Assembly (NCBI GenBank): GCA_051002015.1
Contig: JBPCMS010000019.1
Span: 1-64,000, forward strand
Source: JACDBE01 sp051002015
Lineage (GTDB): Bacteria > Actinomycetota > Acidimicrobiia > Spongiisociales > UBA5794
Length of the DNA stretch: 64,000 nucleotides
Reading direction: 5' to 3'
The notes beneath the pieces were generated by a model. That model was given only the letters and a program-made list of their open reading frames with translations. It searched no databases and was not told where the DNA came from. Below, one piece after another: positions 38,730 to 49,956 of this stretch (positions are counted from its first letter, which is position 1; each line of letters starts with the position of its first letter). The position numbers and the translations under genes were made by a program.

Positions 38730-41480
38730 ATGACCACCTACGACCACACCATCGTCGAGACCACCTGGCAGCAACGCTGGGAGGAATCCGGGCTCTACCA
38801 GGCAACGGTCGACTGGGCGCGCCCCAAGCACTATGCCCTGACGATGCTGCCCTACCCATCCGGGGACCTCCACGTCGGGCACTGGTACATCATGACCCCT
38901 TCGGACGCCAGGGCTCGCTACATGCGGATGAAGGGATACAACGTGCTGTTCCCGATGGGGTTCGACGGCTTCGGGCTCCCCGCCGAGAACGCCGCCGTCC
39001 AGCGCAACATCCATCCGGCGACGTGGACCAAGGCCAGCATTACCCGCATGCGAGGGCAGCTCCGATCGATGGGGACGATGTTCGACTGGGAGCGGGAGGT
39101 CGTCACCTCCGATCCGGAGTTCTACCGGTGGACCCAGTGGCTGTTCAAACGGCTCTACGAGCACGGCCTGGCCTACCGGGGCGAGGCCATGGTCAACTGG
39201 TCGCCCACGCTCAAGACCGTCCTCGCCAACGAGCAGGTGATCGACGGCAAGGACGAGCGGACCGGGCAGCCGGTGGTGCAGCGGATGATGGAGCAGTGGT
39301 TGTTCGCCATCACGCGCTACGCAGACGAACTACTCCGCTTCGACGGGATCGACTGGCCCGAGCCGGTGCGCACCATGCAGACCAACTGGATCGGGCGCTC
39401 CGAGGGCGCCGAGGTGGTGTTCCCCACCGCAGTCGGTGAGGGGATCCGTGTCTTCACCACCCGTCCCGACACCCTGTGGGGCGCCACCTTCATGGTCCTC
39501 GCCCCCGAGCACCCCCTGGTCGATGCCCTCACCACGGACGACCGCAGGGCCGAGGTCGAGGCGTATCGCACCCAGGCCGCTCGCAAGACCGACCTGGAGC
39601 GGATGGCGGACAGCACGGCCAAGACCGGGGTGTTCACCGGCGGCCATGCAACCAACCCGGTCAACGGCGCCCAGATCCCGGTGTGGGTGGCCGACTACGT
39701 CCTGCTGTCGTACGGGACGGGGGCGATCATGGCGGTACCCGCCCACGACCAGCGCGACTTCGAGTTCGCCCGAAGGTTCGACCTCCCCGTCGTCCCTGTG
39801 ATCCATCCCGCTGGGGGGGATCCGCTTTCCGGTGACGAGATGGCGGCCTCCTACGTCGGGCCGGGGGTGATGGTCGGCAGCGGCCCCATCGACGGGATCG
39901 AGACAACCCTGGCCAAGGGCAGGTCCAATCCGTCGGTGGCCGCCACCATCGACTGGCTGGAGAGCCAGGGGATCGGCACCGAATCGATCAACTACCGGCT
40001 GCGGGATTGGCTGATCTCCCGGCAGCGTTACTGGGGCGCCCCGATCCCGATCGTGCGGCGGAGCGACCGGGCCATGGAGGCGGTGGCCGACGGCGACCTC
40101 CCCGTGCTGCTCCCCGAGGACATCGAGTTCCACGGGACCAGCCCCCTGGTGACCTACGAGCCGTTCCTCGACACGGTCGACCGCGAGGGCCACCCGGCCC
40201 GGCGGGAAGCCGACACCATGGACGGCTTCATGTGCTCGTCGTGGTACTGGTTCCGCTACCTGTCGCCGCACTTCGACGGCGGGCCCTTCGACCCCGAGGA
40301 GGCCGCATACTGGCTGCCGGTCGATACCTACACCGGTGGCGCCGAGCACGCCGTGATGCATCTGCTCTACGCCCGGTTCTTCGTCAAGGCGATGCGGGAC
40401 ATGGGGGCCTTCGACGACACCGTCGCCGCCATGGAGGCGCACGGCAGGGACCCGGCCGGGTTGTTCGACGAGCCGTTCCTGGCGTTGCGCAACCAGGGCC
40501 AGGTTCTGGGCGAGGAGCGGGAGGGCGATCGGATCGTGGTCGACGGAGCGATGGTCGAGGGCAGGGTGGTCGCCACCTCGGTCAGGGTCATCCCCAACGC
40601 CGCCGGCGGCGATGGTGCGGTGGCCGGCGAGTTGGTGCGGCGCACCGGGAACATCCTCCAGGTGGCGACCCACGAGGGCACGGTCACCGTCGAGGTACCG
40701 GACGACGCTCCGGTCGGCATCCCATCGATCCGGGGCGTCAACGACGTCAACCAGCTCCGCCACCGTCTCGAGGTGCAGCGGATGTCCAAGTCGCGAGGCA
40801 ACGTCATCGACCCCGACGACCTGGTCCGGCGGTACGGCGCCGACACGGTGCGCACCCACCTGATGTTCGCCTACGAGTGGCAGAAGGGCGGGCCCTGGGA
40901 CAGTCGAGGCATCGTGGGATCGCGCCGCTTCGTCGAGGACGTGTGGAAGCTGGCGACCGCCTCGTACCGGGAGATCGAGGTCGACCCGGTCGCCGTCGAA
41001 CGGTTGGCGCGGCGGGTCCATCAGACCATCGCCAAGGTGGGCGAGGATCTGGAGCACGTCAAGTTCAACACCGCCGTCGCCGCCCTGATGACGCTCCGCA
41101 ACGAGCTGCAGGCGGTCCTCCGCCAGGGATCGGTCGCCGCCGGGGGATGGGACCAGGCGGTCGACACCCTGCTGCTGCTGCTGGCCCCGATAGCCCCCCA
41201 CGTCACCGAGGAGCTGTGGCACCGCCGTGGCCACCCTGACTCGATCCACCTCGCCTCATGGCCCGAGGCCGACCCGGAGATCGCCAAGGAAGAGGTGGTG
41301 GTGATGGTCGTGCAGGTCAACGGCAAGGTCAGGGACCGTATCGAGGTGGCGGCAACGATCGGTGAGCACGACGCCATCGCCGCCGCCCTCGCCTCCGATC
41401 GGGTGGCGCCGTATCTCGACGGCGGTGAGCCGCGCAGGGTCATCGCCCGGCTCCCCAACCTGATCAACGTCGTGGTGTGA
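38730..41480 (+). CDS. leuS: Leucine--tRNA ligase
   Basis: A 916-residue class I synthetase for tRNA-Leu. HIGH-type HVGH is at residues 48-51 in PYPSGDLHVGHW, followed by FGLPAENAA, typical of LeuRS. The editing domain (FTTRPDTLWGATFMVLAPEH, in parts) is present; the KMSKS motif reads RMSKS at 684-688 (QRMSKSRGNV). Between about 590 and 665 an insertion rich in Val, Gly and charged residues separates the leucine-specific region from the KMSKS loop. Start at 38730; the 184-bp gap before it has no gene, and no T-box sequence was seen. The stop overlaps the next GTG. Confidence 0.96.
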   Translation: MTTYDHTIVETTWQQRWEESGLYQATVDWARPKHYALTMLPYPSGDLHVGHWYIMTPSDARARYMRMKGYNVLFPMGFDGFGLPAENAAVQRNIHPATWTKASITRMRGQLRSMGTMFDWEREVVTSDPEFYRWTQWLFKRLYEHGLAYRGEAMVNWSPTLKTVLANEQVIDGKDERTGQPVVQRMMEQWLFAITRYADELLRFDGIDWPEPVRTMQTNWIGRSEGAEVVFPTAVGEGIRVFTTRPDTLWGATFMVLAPEHPLVDALTTDDRRAEVEAYRTQAARKTDLERMADSTAKTGVFTGGHATNPVNGAQIPVWVADYVLLSYGTGAIMAVPAHDQRDFEFARRFDLPVVPVIHPAGGDPLSGDEMAASYVGPGVMVGSGPIDGIETTLAKGRSNPSVAATIDWLESQGIGTESINYRLRDWLISRQRYWGAPIPIVRRSDRAMEAVADGDLPVLLPEDIEFHGTSPLVTYEPFLDTVDREGHPARREADTMDGFMCSSWYWFRYLSPHFDGGPFDPEEAAYWLPVDTYTGGAEHAVMHLLYARFFVKAMRDMGAFDDTVAAMEAHGRDPAGLFDEPFLALRNQGQVLGEEREGDRIVVDGAMVEGRVVATSVRVIPNAAGGDGAVAGELVRRTGNILQVATHEGTVTVEVPDDAPVGIPSIRGVNDVNQLRHRLEVQRMSKSRGNVIDPDDLVRRYGADTVRTHLMFAYEWQKGGPWDSRGIVGSRRFVEDVWKLATASYREIEVDPVAVERLARRVHQTIAKVGEDLEHVKFNTAVAALMTLRNELQAVLRQGSVAAGGWDQAVDTLLLLLAPIAPHVTEELWHRRGHPDSIHLASWPEADPEIAKEEVVVMVVQVNGKVRDRIEVAATIGEHDAIAAALASDRVAPYLDGGEPRRVIARLPNLINVVV

Positions 41481-41920
41481 TCGCAAGCCGTTCGATCACG
41501 GCGCGCGATGCGCTCCTCGCCGCCGGAATCGATCCCGCCGAGGTCGGGCGCGCCCTGCCCACCGTCGACCCGGGACGGGCCAGGATCAAACCGGCCTCCC
41601 GCTGGTTCCGCCGGACCTGGGCCAAGGGCATCGCCGCCGTGACCATGCCCTGGGGGATCTTCGTCACCCCCGAGGTCTTCGCCGGTCTCGCCGACCGGGA
41701 TGAGGCGTGGCGGCACGGCGTCCTCGTGGTCCATGAGCTGGTTCACCTCGACCAGTACCGGCGCATCGGTCCGCTGGGCCACGTCGGCCGCTACCTGGGC
41801 GACTACGTCAGCGGACGTTGGCACGGGCGATCGCACTGGGACGCCTACCGCGACATCCGCCTCGAGGTGGAGGCCCGCACCGTGGCCGCCCGGTTCGCCC
41901 CGGGACGGAGGGCGCCGTGA
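41477..41920 (+). CDS. Putative zincin-like metallopeptidase domain protein
   Basis: A 147-residue protein of unknown family with a clear HExxH zinc motif, H86-E87-L-V-H90 in VVHELVHLDQYRR, followed by HVGRYLGDYV and a conserved-looking HWDAYRDIRLEVEAR in which E could be the third ligand. No signal peptide is apparent. The GTG at 41477 overlaps the leuS stop (GTGA), and its own stop overlaps the CPBP gene in the same way, so it is co-translated with them. The pairing of a small HExxH protein with an intramembrane protease gene is notable; a joint role is only inferred. Confidence 0.75.
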   Translation: MIASRSITARDALLAAGIDPAEVGRALPTVDPGRARIKPASRWFRRTWAKGIAAVTMPWGIFVTPEVFAGLADRDEAWRHGVLVVHELVHLDQYRRIGPLGHVGRYLGDYVSGRWHGRSHWDAYRDIRLEVEARTVAARFAPGRRAP

Positions 41921-42684
41921 GCCGATGGCGCCCGCTGGAGATGGCGTACCTGCCCGAGACCAGGTGGGCCTTCGGCGACGTGGTTCTGGCCCTGGGGGCC
42001 GGGTTTGCCGCCGCCATCCTTGCCGGGTCGGTGATGGTGGCCGTCACCGCGGCCGATGAGATCACAGTCGCTCAGGTCACGGTGACGCTGCTCGCCCAAT
42101 CGGCGGCCACCGTAGCCACCCTGATCGGGCTCGGCCGGAGCCGTGGCACCGGATCTTTGGCGGAGCGGGTGGGCTTGGCGTGGCGCCGGTCGGACACCTG
42201 GGGCATCCTGGCCGGGCTCGCCCTCCAAGTGGTGGTGGCGGTGCTGATCGGCGGGCTCATCAGGTTGCTGGCGCCCGACGAGCTGGCCCAACAGGCGGTC
42301 GCCGGGGTGGTTGGCGGCGCCTCACGGTGGCTGGAGATCGTCGTCCTGCTGGTGATGCTGGTGGGGGTGGCCCCGGTGGTCGAGGAGATCGTGTACCGGG
42401 CGGTCCTGCTGTCGCGTCTGCGGCGCTCGATGGCGCCGTGGCCGGCGATCCTGGTCTCAGCCGCCTTCTTCGCCGGGGTGCACCTGATCGACCCAGGGGC
42501 GCTGTACGCCGTCCCCGGCCTGTTCGTGATCGGTGTTGCCCTGGGATGGCTGGCGCTCGCCACCGGTGACATCGGTCTCCCCATCGCGGTGCACGCCGGT
42601 GTCAACCTGACCGGTGCCCTTGCCCTGATCTTCGAGGACGAGCTCGCCGAGGCCGTCGACGCCGTGGTCCACCTGGTCTTCTGA
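41917..42684 (+). CDS. CPBP-family intramembrane glutamic endopeptidase
   Basis: A 255-residue membrane protein with about seven or eight hydrophobic segments and the three CPBP (CAAX protease/bacteriocin-processing) motifs: EExxxR in VVEEIVYRAVLL near residue 155, FxxxH in FFAGVHLIDPG, and HAGVNLTG near the C-terminus. Homologues cleave prenylated proteins in eukaryotes or take part in peptide processing and immunity in bacteria; the substrate here is unknown. The GTG start overlaps the previous stop (GTGA). It is followed by a 63-bp gap before comEA. Confidence 0.88.
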   Translation: MSRWRPLEMAYLPETRWAFGDVVLALGAGFAAAILAGSVMVAVTAADEITVAQVTVTLLAQSAATVATLIGLGRSRGTGSLAERVGLAWRRSDTWGILAGLALQVVVAVLIGGLIRLLAPDELAQQAVAGVVGGASRWLEIVVLLVMLVGVAPVVEEIVYRAVLLSRLRRSMAPWPAILVSAAFFAGVHLIDPGALYAVPGLFVIGVALGWLALATGDIGLPIAVHAGVNLTGALALIFEDELAEAVDAVVHLVF

Positions 42685-42747
42685 TCCGGTGACGATCCCG
42701 GGTGCGCCGCCCGTCGCCGACGGGACCCTGGAACGTGTCACACCCCC

Positions 42748-43602
42748 GTGATACATGTGGGAGCGGGTGGGCACATCCCCGAGGGGCGGATCGAGGAGGC
42801 CGCCATCGACAGAACAATCAGCGACGAAGGCCCGCTGCGGAACGCGGCGGAGCGGGTCGGAGAACAGGATGAGGCGACGGGTCGGGGCGCCGGCCCGGTG
42901 CCGCCGGTCGGGGTGGGCGCCGGGGTGCCGACCCGCTCCGGCTGGAGGAGCCGGTTCGCTCCACCCGGCCCGGGTGCGGTCGGCGGGCTCGGGGTCGTCG
43001 GGGTTCGGACGGGTGGCGCCGTTGCCGTCGTCGTCGCCCTGCTCGCCGGGGTGTTGTGGTGGGGGCTCCCGTCCGGCACCGACCCTGGCGGGGAGGCTAT
43101 GCCGGTCGGCAGCGTGGAACGGATGCCGTCGGCCGGCGCCCCGGCGGTCACCACGACACAGACCATGACGGTTCACGTCTCCGGGGCGGTGAGCAACCCC
43201 GGTCTGGTCATGGTGCCGGCCGGGGCCCGGATCGCCGACGTCATCGCCGCCGCCGGTGGAGCCGGCCGCTCCGCCGATGTGGCTTCGATCAACCTGGCGG
43301 CGCCGGTCGGCGACGGTGAGCAGATCGTGGTGCCCGCCGTGGACGGCGACGGGGGGCCTGCTCCGAATGGCGGTTGGTCGCCGGCGGCGCCCGGTACCGA
43401 GCCCGACGGTCTGATCATGTTGAACCACGCCGATGCCGCCACCCTCGAGCTCCTGCCCGGGGTGGGGCCGGTGCTGGCCGAGCGGATCATCACCCATCGC
43501 GAGACCATTGGGCCCTTCCAGACCGTCGAGGACCTCCTCGACGTATCCGGGATCGGCGAGGTGAAGCTGGCCGCTCTCCGTGACTACGTCGTCGTCCCGT
43601 GA
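42748..43602 (+). CDS. comEA: Competence protein ComEA (DNA-binding, SLBB + HhH)
   Basis: A 284-residue protein with a disordered N-terminus, a membrane anchor at about residues 88-106 (GGAVAVVVALLAGVLWWGL), an SLBB domain (VHVSGAVSNPGLVMVPAGARIADVI) and a C-terminal tandem helix-hairpin-helix (LNHADAATLELLPGVGPVLAE, in parts; DLLDVSGIGEVKLAAL). This is the layout of ComEA, which binds incoming DNA outside the membrane and passes it to ComEC. Start is uncertain: GTG at 42748 or 42757. comEC follows immediately. Confidence 0.92.
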   Translation: MIHVGAGGHIPEGRIEEAAIDRTISDEGPLRNAAERVGEQDEATGRGAGPVPPVGVGAGVPTRSGWRSRFAPPGPGAVGGLGVVGVRTGGAVAVVVALLAGVLWWGLPSGTDPGGEAMPVGSVERMPSAGAPAVTTTQTMTVHVSGAVSNPGLVMVPAGARIADVIAAAGGAGRSADVASINLAAPVGDGEQIVVPAVDGDGGPAPNGGWSPAAPGTEPDGLIMLNHADAATLELLPGVGPVLAERIITHRETIGPFQTVEDLLDVSGIGEVKLAALRDYVVVP

Positions 43603-43606
43603 CCGC

Positions 43607-45847
<2,241 letters not shown>

Positions 45848-46188
45848 GCAGGCCGGCGCCGGCAAGGCGGTCTCGGTGCGACCCGGACCGGCACGGTGTG
45901 TGCCGCAGCTCTCGGTGCCTCTACCTGAGCTGCAGGCCGGTGACCCCTTCGATCGCCTCGCGGATGAGGTCGGCGTGGCCGTTGTGCCGCGCCGCCTCCT
46001 GGATCATGTGGAGCATGATCCACCTGAGGCTGTAGGGCTCGCCGTCGGGCGACGGCTTCACCGACGGCTGGCCGAGCTCGTCACCGGCGGCGGGCAATCG
46101 CCCGTTGCCCCACGAGGAGATCGCCGCCCACCGGCGAGGCGGTCGACGAAGCCGGTGCTTGCGGGTGCGGCGGCGGAGGTACGCTCGG
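45848..46188. other. 341-bp gap between comEC and holA
   Basis: The only recognisable content is a degraded minus-strand DinB/DUF664-like C-terminus (45921-46082) listed separately. The remainder shows no conserved protein on either strand; the end of the gap holds the holA ribosome-binding site GGAGG at 46175-46179 and a possible TACGCT hexamer at 46180-46185. Confidence 0.6.
45921..46082 (-). pseudogene. C-terminal remnant of a DinB/DUF664-family protein
   Basis: The minus-strand frame ending at 45921 reads, in pieces, DGEPYSLRWIMLHMIQEAARH and NGHADLIREAIEGVTG before its stop (given in parts), which matches the C-terminal helix of DUF664/DinB-like proteins, including the histidines of the metal site. 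About 53 residues are recognisable; upstream the frame runs into the antisense of holA with no family similarity, so the N-terminal two thirds is missing. It is best read as a truncated gene left by a rearrangement between comEC and holA, a junction that is otherwise normally tight. Confidence 0.7.
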
Positions 46189-47187
46189 GTGGTGAAGCCG
46201 ATCGTGGTCGTGTCCACCGACCGGGGAGCGGGTCCCGGGGAGCGTGAGCTGATGTTCGAGGCCGCCCAGCAGGCGTTCCAGCGGTGGGGGATCAGCGACA
46301 TCACCCGCATCGACGTGCCCGGTCGTGCCAGCGGTGAGGACACGGACGAGGCGGGCTTGCGCACCCCGGTCGCCTCTGCCGTCCCCGCCCTGCAGAGCGG
46401 ATCGCTGTTCGGAGGGGCGACCGGGGTCCTGTTCGTCGATGCCGACCAGCTCCAGAAGACCGAGGCCGAGGTGCTGTCCGAGGTGATCGGCAGCGTCCCC
46501 GACGATGGGACCCTCGGGGTGGTGTTCCTGACCACCGGCGCCATGCCGCCCGTGCTCGGTCGGGCGGTGAAGCCCGTGGCCGACACGGTGCAGATCAGGC
46601 TGGTGACCGAGGCCGGTGCCGCCACCTGGCTCGGCATCGCCGCCAAGAAGCGCTCGCTCCGGCTGGGGGAGGGGGCGCAGGCGGCCCTGATCCGACGATT
46701 CGGCTCGGACGTGGCGGCACTGGGGCAGGCGCTCGACCAACTCGCCGTCGACGGTGCGACGGCAACCGCCGACATGATCGCCGAGCGGTTCCGAAACCGA
46801 CCGGATGTGCCGATGTGGAAGGTCACCGATGCGATCGTCGCCGGGAGGACCGGTGAGGCGTTGCGCCGGCTGTCCGACTACCTCCTCCACGGCCACCCGC
46901 TCGTCCTGCTCAGCTACCTGCAGAACGACCTGCGCCGCCGGGCGCTCGCCGCCAACGCCCCCGACTACGACACCTTCGTGGCCCGGTCGGGAGCGGCATC
47001 CAACCGGGGGACCGAGCGGCTGTGGAACATGAGGCAGCGGGCGCGTTCCGAGGATCTGAGGCGGGCGCTCGCCGCCCTGGCCAAGGCGGACGTCCAACTG
47101 AAGACGGCACCCGAAGCCACCCACCGGGTGACGCTGGAGCGGCTGACGGTCGCCCTCAGCCTCTGGTATGGCGGCTCGGGGCGGTGA
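46189..47187 (+). CDS. holA: DNA polymerase III subunit delta
   Basis: A 332-residue clamp-loader delta subunit, which opens the beta clamp. The N-terminal AAA-like domain is weakly conserved (GVLFVDADQLQ, LGVVFLTTGAMPP), and the C-terminal collar is recognisable in MWKVTDAIVAGRTGEALRRL and in LSYLQNDLRRRALA. The GTG at 46189 is preferred because GGAGG lies nine bases upstream; the frame is open about 28 codons further with Arg-rich, non-conserved sequence. Position between comEC and rpsT is the standard one for holA in Gram-positive bacteria. Confidence 0.9.
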   Translation: MVKPIVVVSTDRGAGPGERELMFEAAQQAFQRWGISDITRIDVPGRASGEDTDEAGLRTPVASAVPALQSGSLFGGATGVLFVDADQLQKTEAEVLSEVIGSVPDDGTLGVVFLTTGAMPPVLGRAVKPVADTVQIRLVTEAGAATWLGIAAKKRSLRLGEGAQAALIRRFGSDVAALGQALDQLAVDGATATADMIAERFRNRPDVPMWKVTDAIVAGRTGEALRRLSDYLLHGHPLVLLSYLQNDLRRRALAANAPDYDTFVARSGAASNRGTERLWNMRQRARSEDLRRALAALAKADVQLKTAPEATHRVTLERLTVALSLWYGGSGR

Positions 47188-47240
47188 AGCCAGGTGAGCC
47201 CCGCTGAGCCCGGCGCTGAGACCCCCGCTGAGGCTGGTGC

Positions 47241-47717
47241 TCAGCCCTCGTAGACGCGGACGGCCCGCACCATGTAGGTGAAGGTGCCGCCCGGAGCCTC
47301 GTATGTCACCGAGTCGCCCGGAACGGCTCCGAGCAGGGCGCCGCCGAGTGGGGAGTCGGGAGATGCGAGCAGCAGACCGGCGACCTTGTTCTCGGAAGGG
47401 GCCACCAGGAACTCCATCTCATCACCGTCCTCGTCGACCACCGTGGCGATGGTGCCGACCCCGACCCGGCCCGAGTCCTCGATCTCACGCACGTCGGCGC
47501 TGTCGAGCGTCGACCTGATCTGCCGGATCCTGGCCTCCATCATCCCCTGGTCGTTCTTGGCGGTGTCGTACTCGGCGTTCTCCCGCAGGTCGCCATGGTC
47601 ACGGGCATCGGCAATGCGCTGCTCGATCTCTCGCCTGCCGTCGGTCTCGAGATACTCGAGCTCCTGGCGCAGCTTGGCGTAGGCAGCAGGGGTGAGCCAG
47701 GTCTTGGCGCTGGTCAT
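47241..47717 (-). CDS. greA: Transcription elongation factor GreA
   Basis: A 158-residue GreA that rescues backtracked RNA polymerase. The N-terminal coiled coil contains the acidic tip (AYAKLRQELEYLETDGR, ARDHGDLRENAEYDTAKNDQ in parts, with the DLxEN motif), and the C-terminal FKBP-like domain ends GTFTYMVRAVRVYEG. The ATG at 47717 is the start of the conserved N-terminus; a longer open frame upstream is rejected. It lies after rpsT on the minus strand, 59 bp downstream, and converges with holA. Confidence 0.95.
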   Translation of the reverse strand: MTSAKTWLTPAAYAKLRQELEYLETDGRREIEQRIADARDHGDLRENAEYDTAKNDQGMMEARIRQIRSTLDSADVREIEDSGRVGVGTIATVVDEDGDEMEFLVAPSENKVAGLLLASPDSPLGGALLGAVPGDSVTYEAPGGTFTYMVRAVRVYEG

Positions 47718-47776
47718 GGGGAACGATCCTGTTGGTCGGTCGCCGACGACGGTCGGCGGCGAGCTCTTCGAGCCGG

Positions 47777-48043
47777 TTACTTCTGGAGGGTGGCGACCCG
47801 GCGGGCCATGCGGGCCTTGCGTCGGGCTGCCGTGTTCTTGTGGACGAGCCCCATCGCCACCGCCTGGTCGATCCGCTTCTGGGCGAGGCGGACCGCCTTC
47901 TCGGTGGCGTCGGGATCGCCGGATTCGGCGACCGTCACCGCCGTCTTGAAGCGGGTCTTGAGCTCGGAGCTCACCGACTTGTTGCGATCGTGCCGTACCG
48001 TGTTCTGACGGTTGCGCTTGATCTGCGACTTGATGTTGGCCAT
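47777..48043 (-). CDS. rpsT: 30S ribosomal protein S20
   Basis: An 88-residue S20, a primary 16S rRNA binding protein, with the standard N-terminus MANIKSQIKRNRQNTVRHDR and the C-terminal KNTAARRKARMARRVATL. AGAGG lies about 12 bases before the ATG. A minus-strand TAACCT hexamer at 48078-48083 gives a plausible -10 and a leader of about 30 bases. It is divergent from lepA across 110 bp. Confidence 0.97.
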   Translation of the reverse strand: MANIKSQIKRNRQNTVRHDRNKSVSSELKTRFKTAVTVAESGDPDATEKAVRLAQKRIDQAVAMGLVHKNTAARRKARMARRVATLQK

Positions 48044-48077
48044 GTGGCGACAAACCTCTGCGAACGGGAACGGCGCA

Positions 48078-48106
48078 AGGTTACCACAGCGGGCCGCCGG
48101 TACAAT
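48078..48106. promoter_or_regulatory. Divergent promoters for rpsT and lepA
   Basis: TACAAT at 48101-48106 (plus strand) is a near-consensus -10 box 48 bases upstream of lepA. On the minus strand TAACCT at 48078-48083 lies 35 bases upstream of rpsT. The two hexamers are 17 bp apart, so the two promoters overlap and probably compete. Confidence 0.5.
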
Positions 48107-48153
48107 GCCCACGTCTGTGTTGAGCAGACCCGTTCCGCCTCACCGTAGGGCCC

Positions 48154-49956
48154 ATGACCCAGCTGGCGCGTATCCGCAACTTCTGCATCATCGCCCACAT
48201 CGACCACGGCAAGTCGACCCTGGCCGATCGCTTCCTGCAGAGAACCGGAACCGTCGCCGAGCGGGACATGCGCGAGCAGCTTCTCGACACCATGGACCTG
48301 GAACGGGAGCGGGGCATCACCATCAAGGCCAACGCGGTGCGTATCGACTACCGCGCCGGCGACGGCGAGACCTACGTCCTCAACCTGATCGACACCCCGG
48401 GCCACGTCGACTTCTCGTACGAGGTGTCGCGCTCGCTGGCGGCCGCCGAGGGGGCGCTGCTGGTGGTCGACGCCACCCAGGGGATCGAGGCCCAGACCCT
48501 GGCCAACGCCCACCTCGCCATCGAGAGCGGGCTGGAGATCATCCCGGTGGTCAACAAGATCGATCTGCCCGCGGCCGAGCCCGACCTGGTTGCCGACCAG
48601 ATCATCGGGGTCATCGGCGGCACCCGCGCCGATGTGCTGCGGGTCTCGGCCAAGTCGGGCAAGGGGGTCGACGAGCTGCTCGAGGCGATCGTCGCCCGCC
48701 TCCCCGCCCCCACCGCGGTCGTCGACGGACCGCTGCGGGCCCTGGTGTTCGACTCGTATTACGACATCTACCGAGGCGTCGTCTGCCACGTCAGGGTGGT
48801 GGACGGTGCCCTGGTCCAGGACGACGAGATCCGGTTCATGGTCACCGGGGAGATGGTGACCGCAGACGAGATCGGCACCCTGTCCCCGGCCCCGCGGCCG
48901 GGACGCCGCCTCGGTCCGGGCGAGGTCGGCTACCTGATCACCGGGATCAAGGAGATCGACCTGGTCCGGGTCGGGGACACCGTCACCCATGCCGGGAGGC
49001 GGGCCGAGTTCCCGCTTGCGGGTTACCGGGAGCCGAAGCCGATGGTGTTCTCGGGGCTGTTCCCCACCGAGGGTCACGACTTCGAGCGGCTGCGCGAGGC
49101 GCTCGACAAGCTTCGCCTCAACGACTCGTCTCTGGTGTACCAGCCGGAGACGTCGCGGGCGCTCGGGTTCGGGTTCCGCTGCGGTTTCCTCGGGCTGCTC
49201 CACATGGAGATCGTCCGGGAGCGGCTGGAGCGCGAGTACGACCTCGACCTGGTGGCGACCGCGCCGTCGGTGGAGTACCGGGCGACGCTCACCGACGGCT
49301 CGGTGGTCCAGGTGCGCTCCCCACAGGACCTGCCCGAGCCGAGCCGGCTGGCCACGGTGGCCGAGCCGATGGTGGCGGTGATGATCCTGACCCCAACCGA
49401 GTACGTGGGGACCGTGATGGACCTGAGCCAGCAGCGTCGCGGCGAGATGGGGAAGATGACCTACCTGAGCCCCGAGCGAGTCGAACTCCACTACCGGGTG
49501 CCGCTGGCCGAGATCGTCTTCGACTTCTTCGACCAGCTCAAGTCGAGAACCAGGGGCTACGCCTCGCTCGACTACGAGCCGAGCGGCTACCTGGAGGCGG
49601 ATCTGGTAAAGGTCGAGATCCTCCTCAACGGGGTCGCCGTCGACGCCTTCTCCACCATCGTGCATCGGGAGAGGGCCCCCACCTACGGGCGGGCCATGGT
49701 CGACCGACTGCGCCAGCTGATCCCCCGCCAGCTCTTCGACGTGCCTGTCCAGGCCGCCGTCGGGACCAGGGTCATCGCTCGGGAGACCATCAAGGCGAAG
49801 CGCAAGGACGTGCTGGCCAAGTGCTACGGCGGCGACGTCACCCGCAAGCGCAAGCTGCTCGAGAAGCAGAAGGAGGGCAAGCGGCGGATGAAGATGGTGG
49901 GCAACGTCGAGGTGCCCCAGGAGGCCTTCGTCGCCGCGCTGCGCATCGATGGCTGA
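48154..49956 (+). CDS. lepA: Elongation factor 4 (LepA)
   Basis: A 600-residue translational GTPase. G1 AHIDHGKST is at residues 14-22, G2 RERGITIKA, G3 DTPGHVDF and G4 NKIDLP follow; EF4-specific C-terminal blocks are present, such as the glycine- and arginine-rich YGGDVTRKRKLLEKQKEGK near residue 566. Length is typical of LepA. The ATG at 48154 starts the conserved TQLARIRNFCIIAHID. The hemW start lies eight bases inside its 3' end, so the two are translationally coupled. Confidence 0.97.
   Translation: MTQLARIRNFCIIAHIDHGKSTLADRFLQRTGTVAERDMREQLLDTMDLERERGITIKANAVRIDYRAGDGETYVLNLIDTPGHVDFSYEVSRSLAAAEGALLVVDATQGIEAQTLANAHLAIESGLEIIPVVNKIDLPAAEPDLVADQIIGVIGGTRADVLRVSAKSGKGVDELLEAIVARLPAPTAVVDGPLRALVFDSYYDIYRGVVCHVRVVDGALVQDDEIRFMVTGEMVTADEIGTLSPAPRPGRRLGPGEVGYLITGIKEIDLVRVGDTVTHAGRRAEFPLAGYREPKPMVFSGLFPTEGHDFERLREALDKLRLNDSSLVYQPETSRALGFGFRCGFLGLLHMEIVRERLEREYDLDLVATAPSVEYRATLTDGSVVQVRSPQDLPEPSRLATVAEPMVAVMILTPTEYVGTVMDLSQQRRGEMGKMTYLSPERVELHYRVPLAEIVFDFFDQLKSRTRGYASLDYEPSGYLEADLVKVEILLNGVAVDAFSTIVHRERAPTYGRAMVDRLRQLIPRQLFDVPVQAAVGTRVIARETIKAKRKDVLAKCYGGDVTRKRKLLEKQKEGKRRMKMVGNVEVPQEAFVAALRIDG

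Noticed and set aside
45921..46826. 301-codon minus-strand gene
   Set aside because: Only its last 53 residues resemble a protein family; the rest is antisense to holA, so only the remnant is reported.
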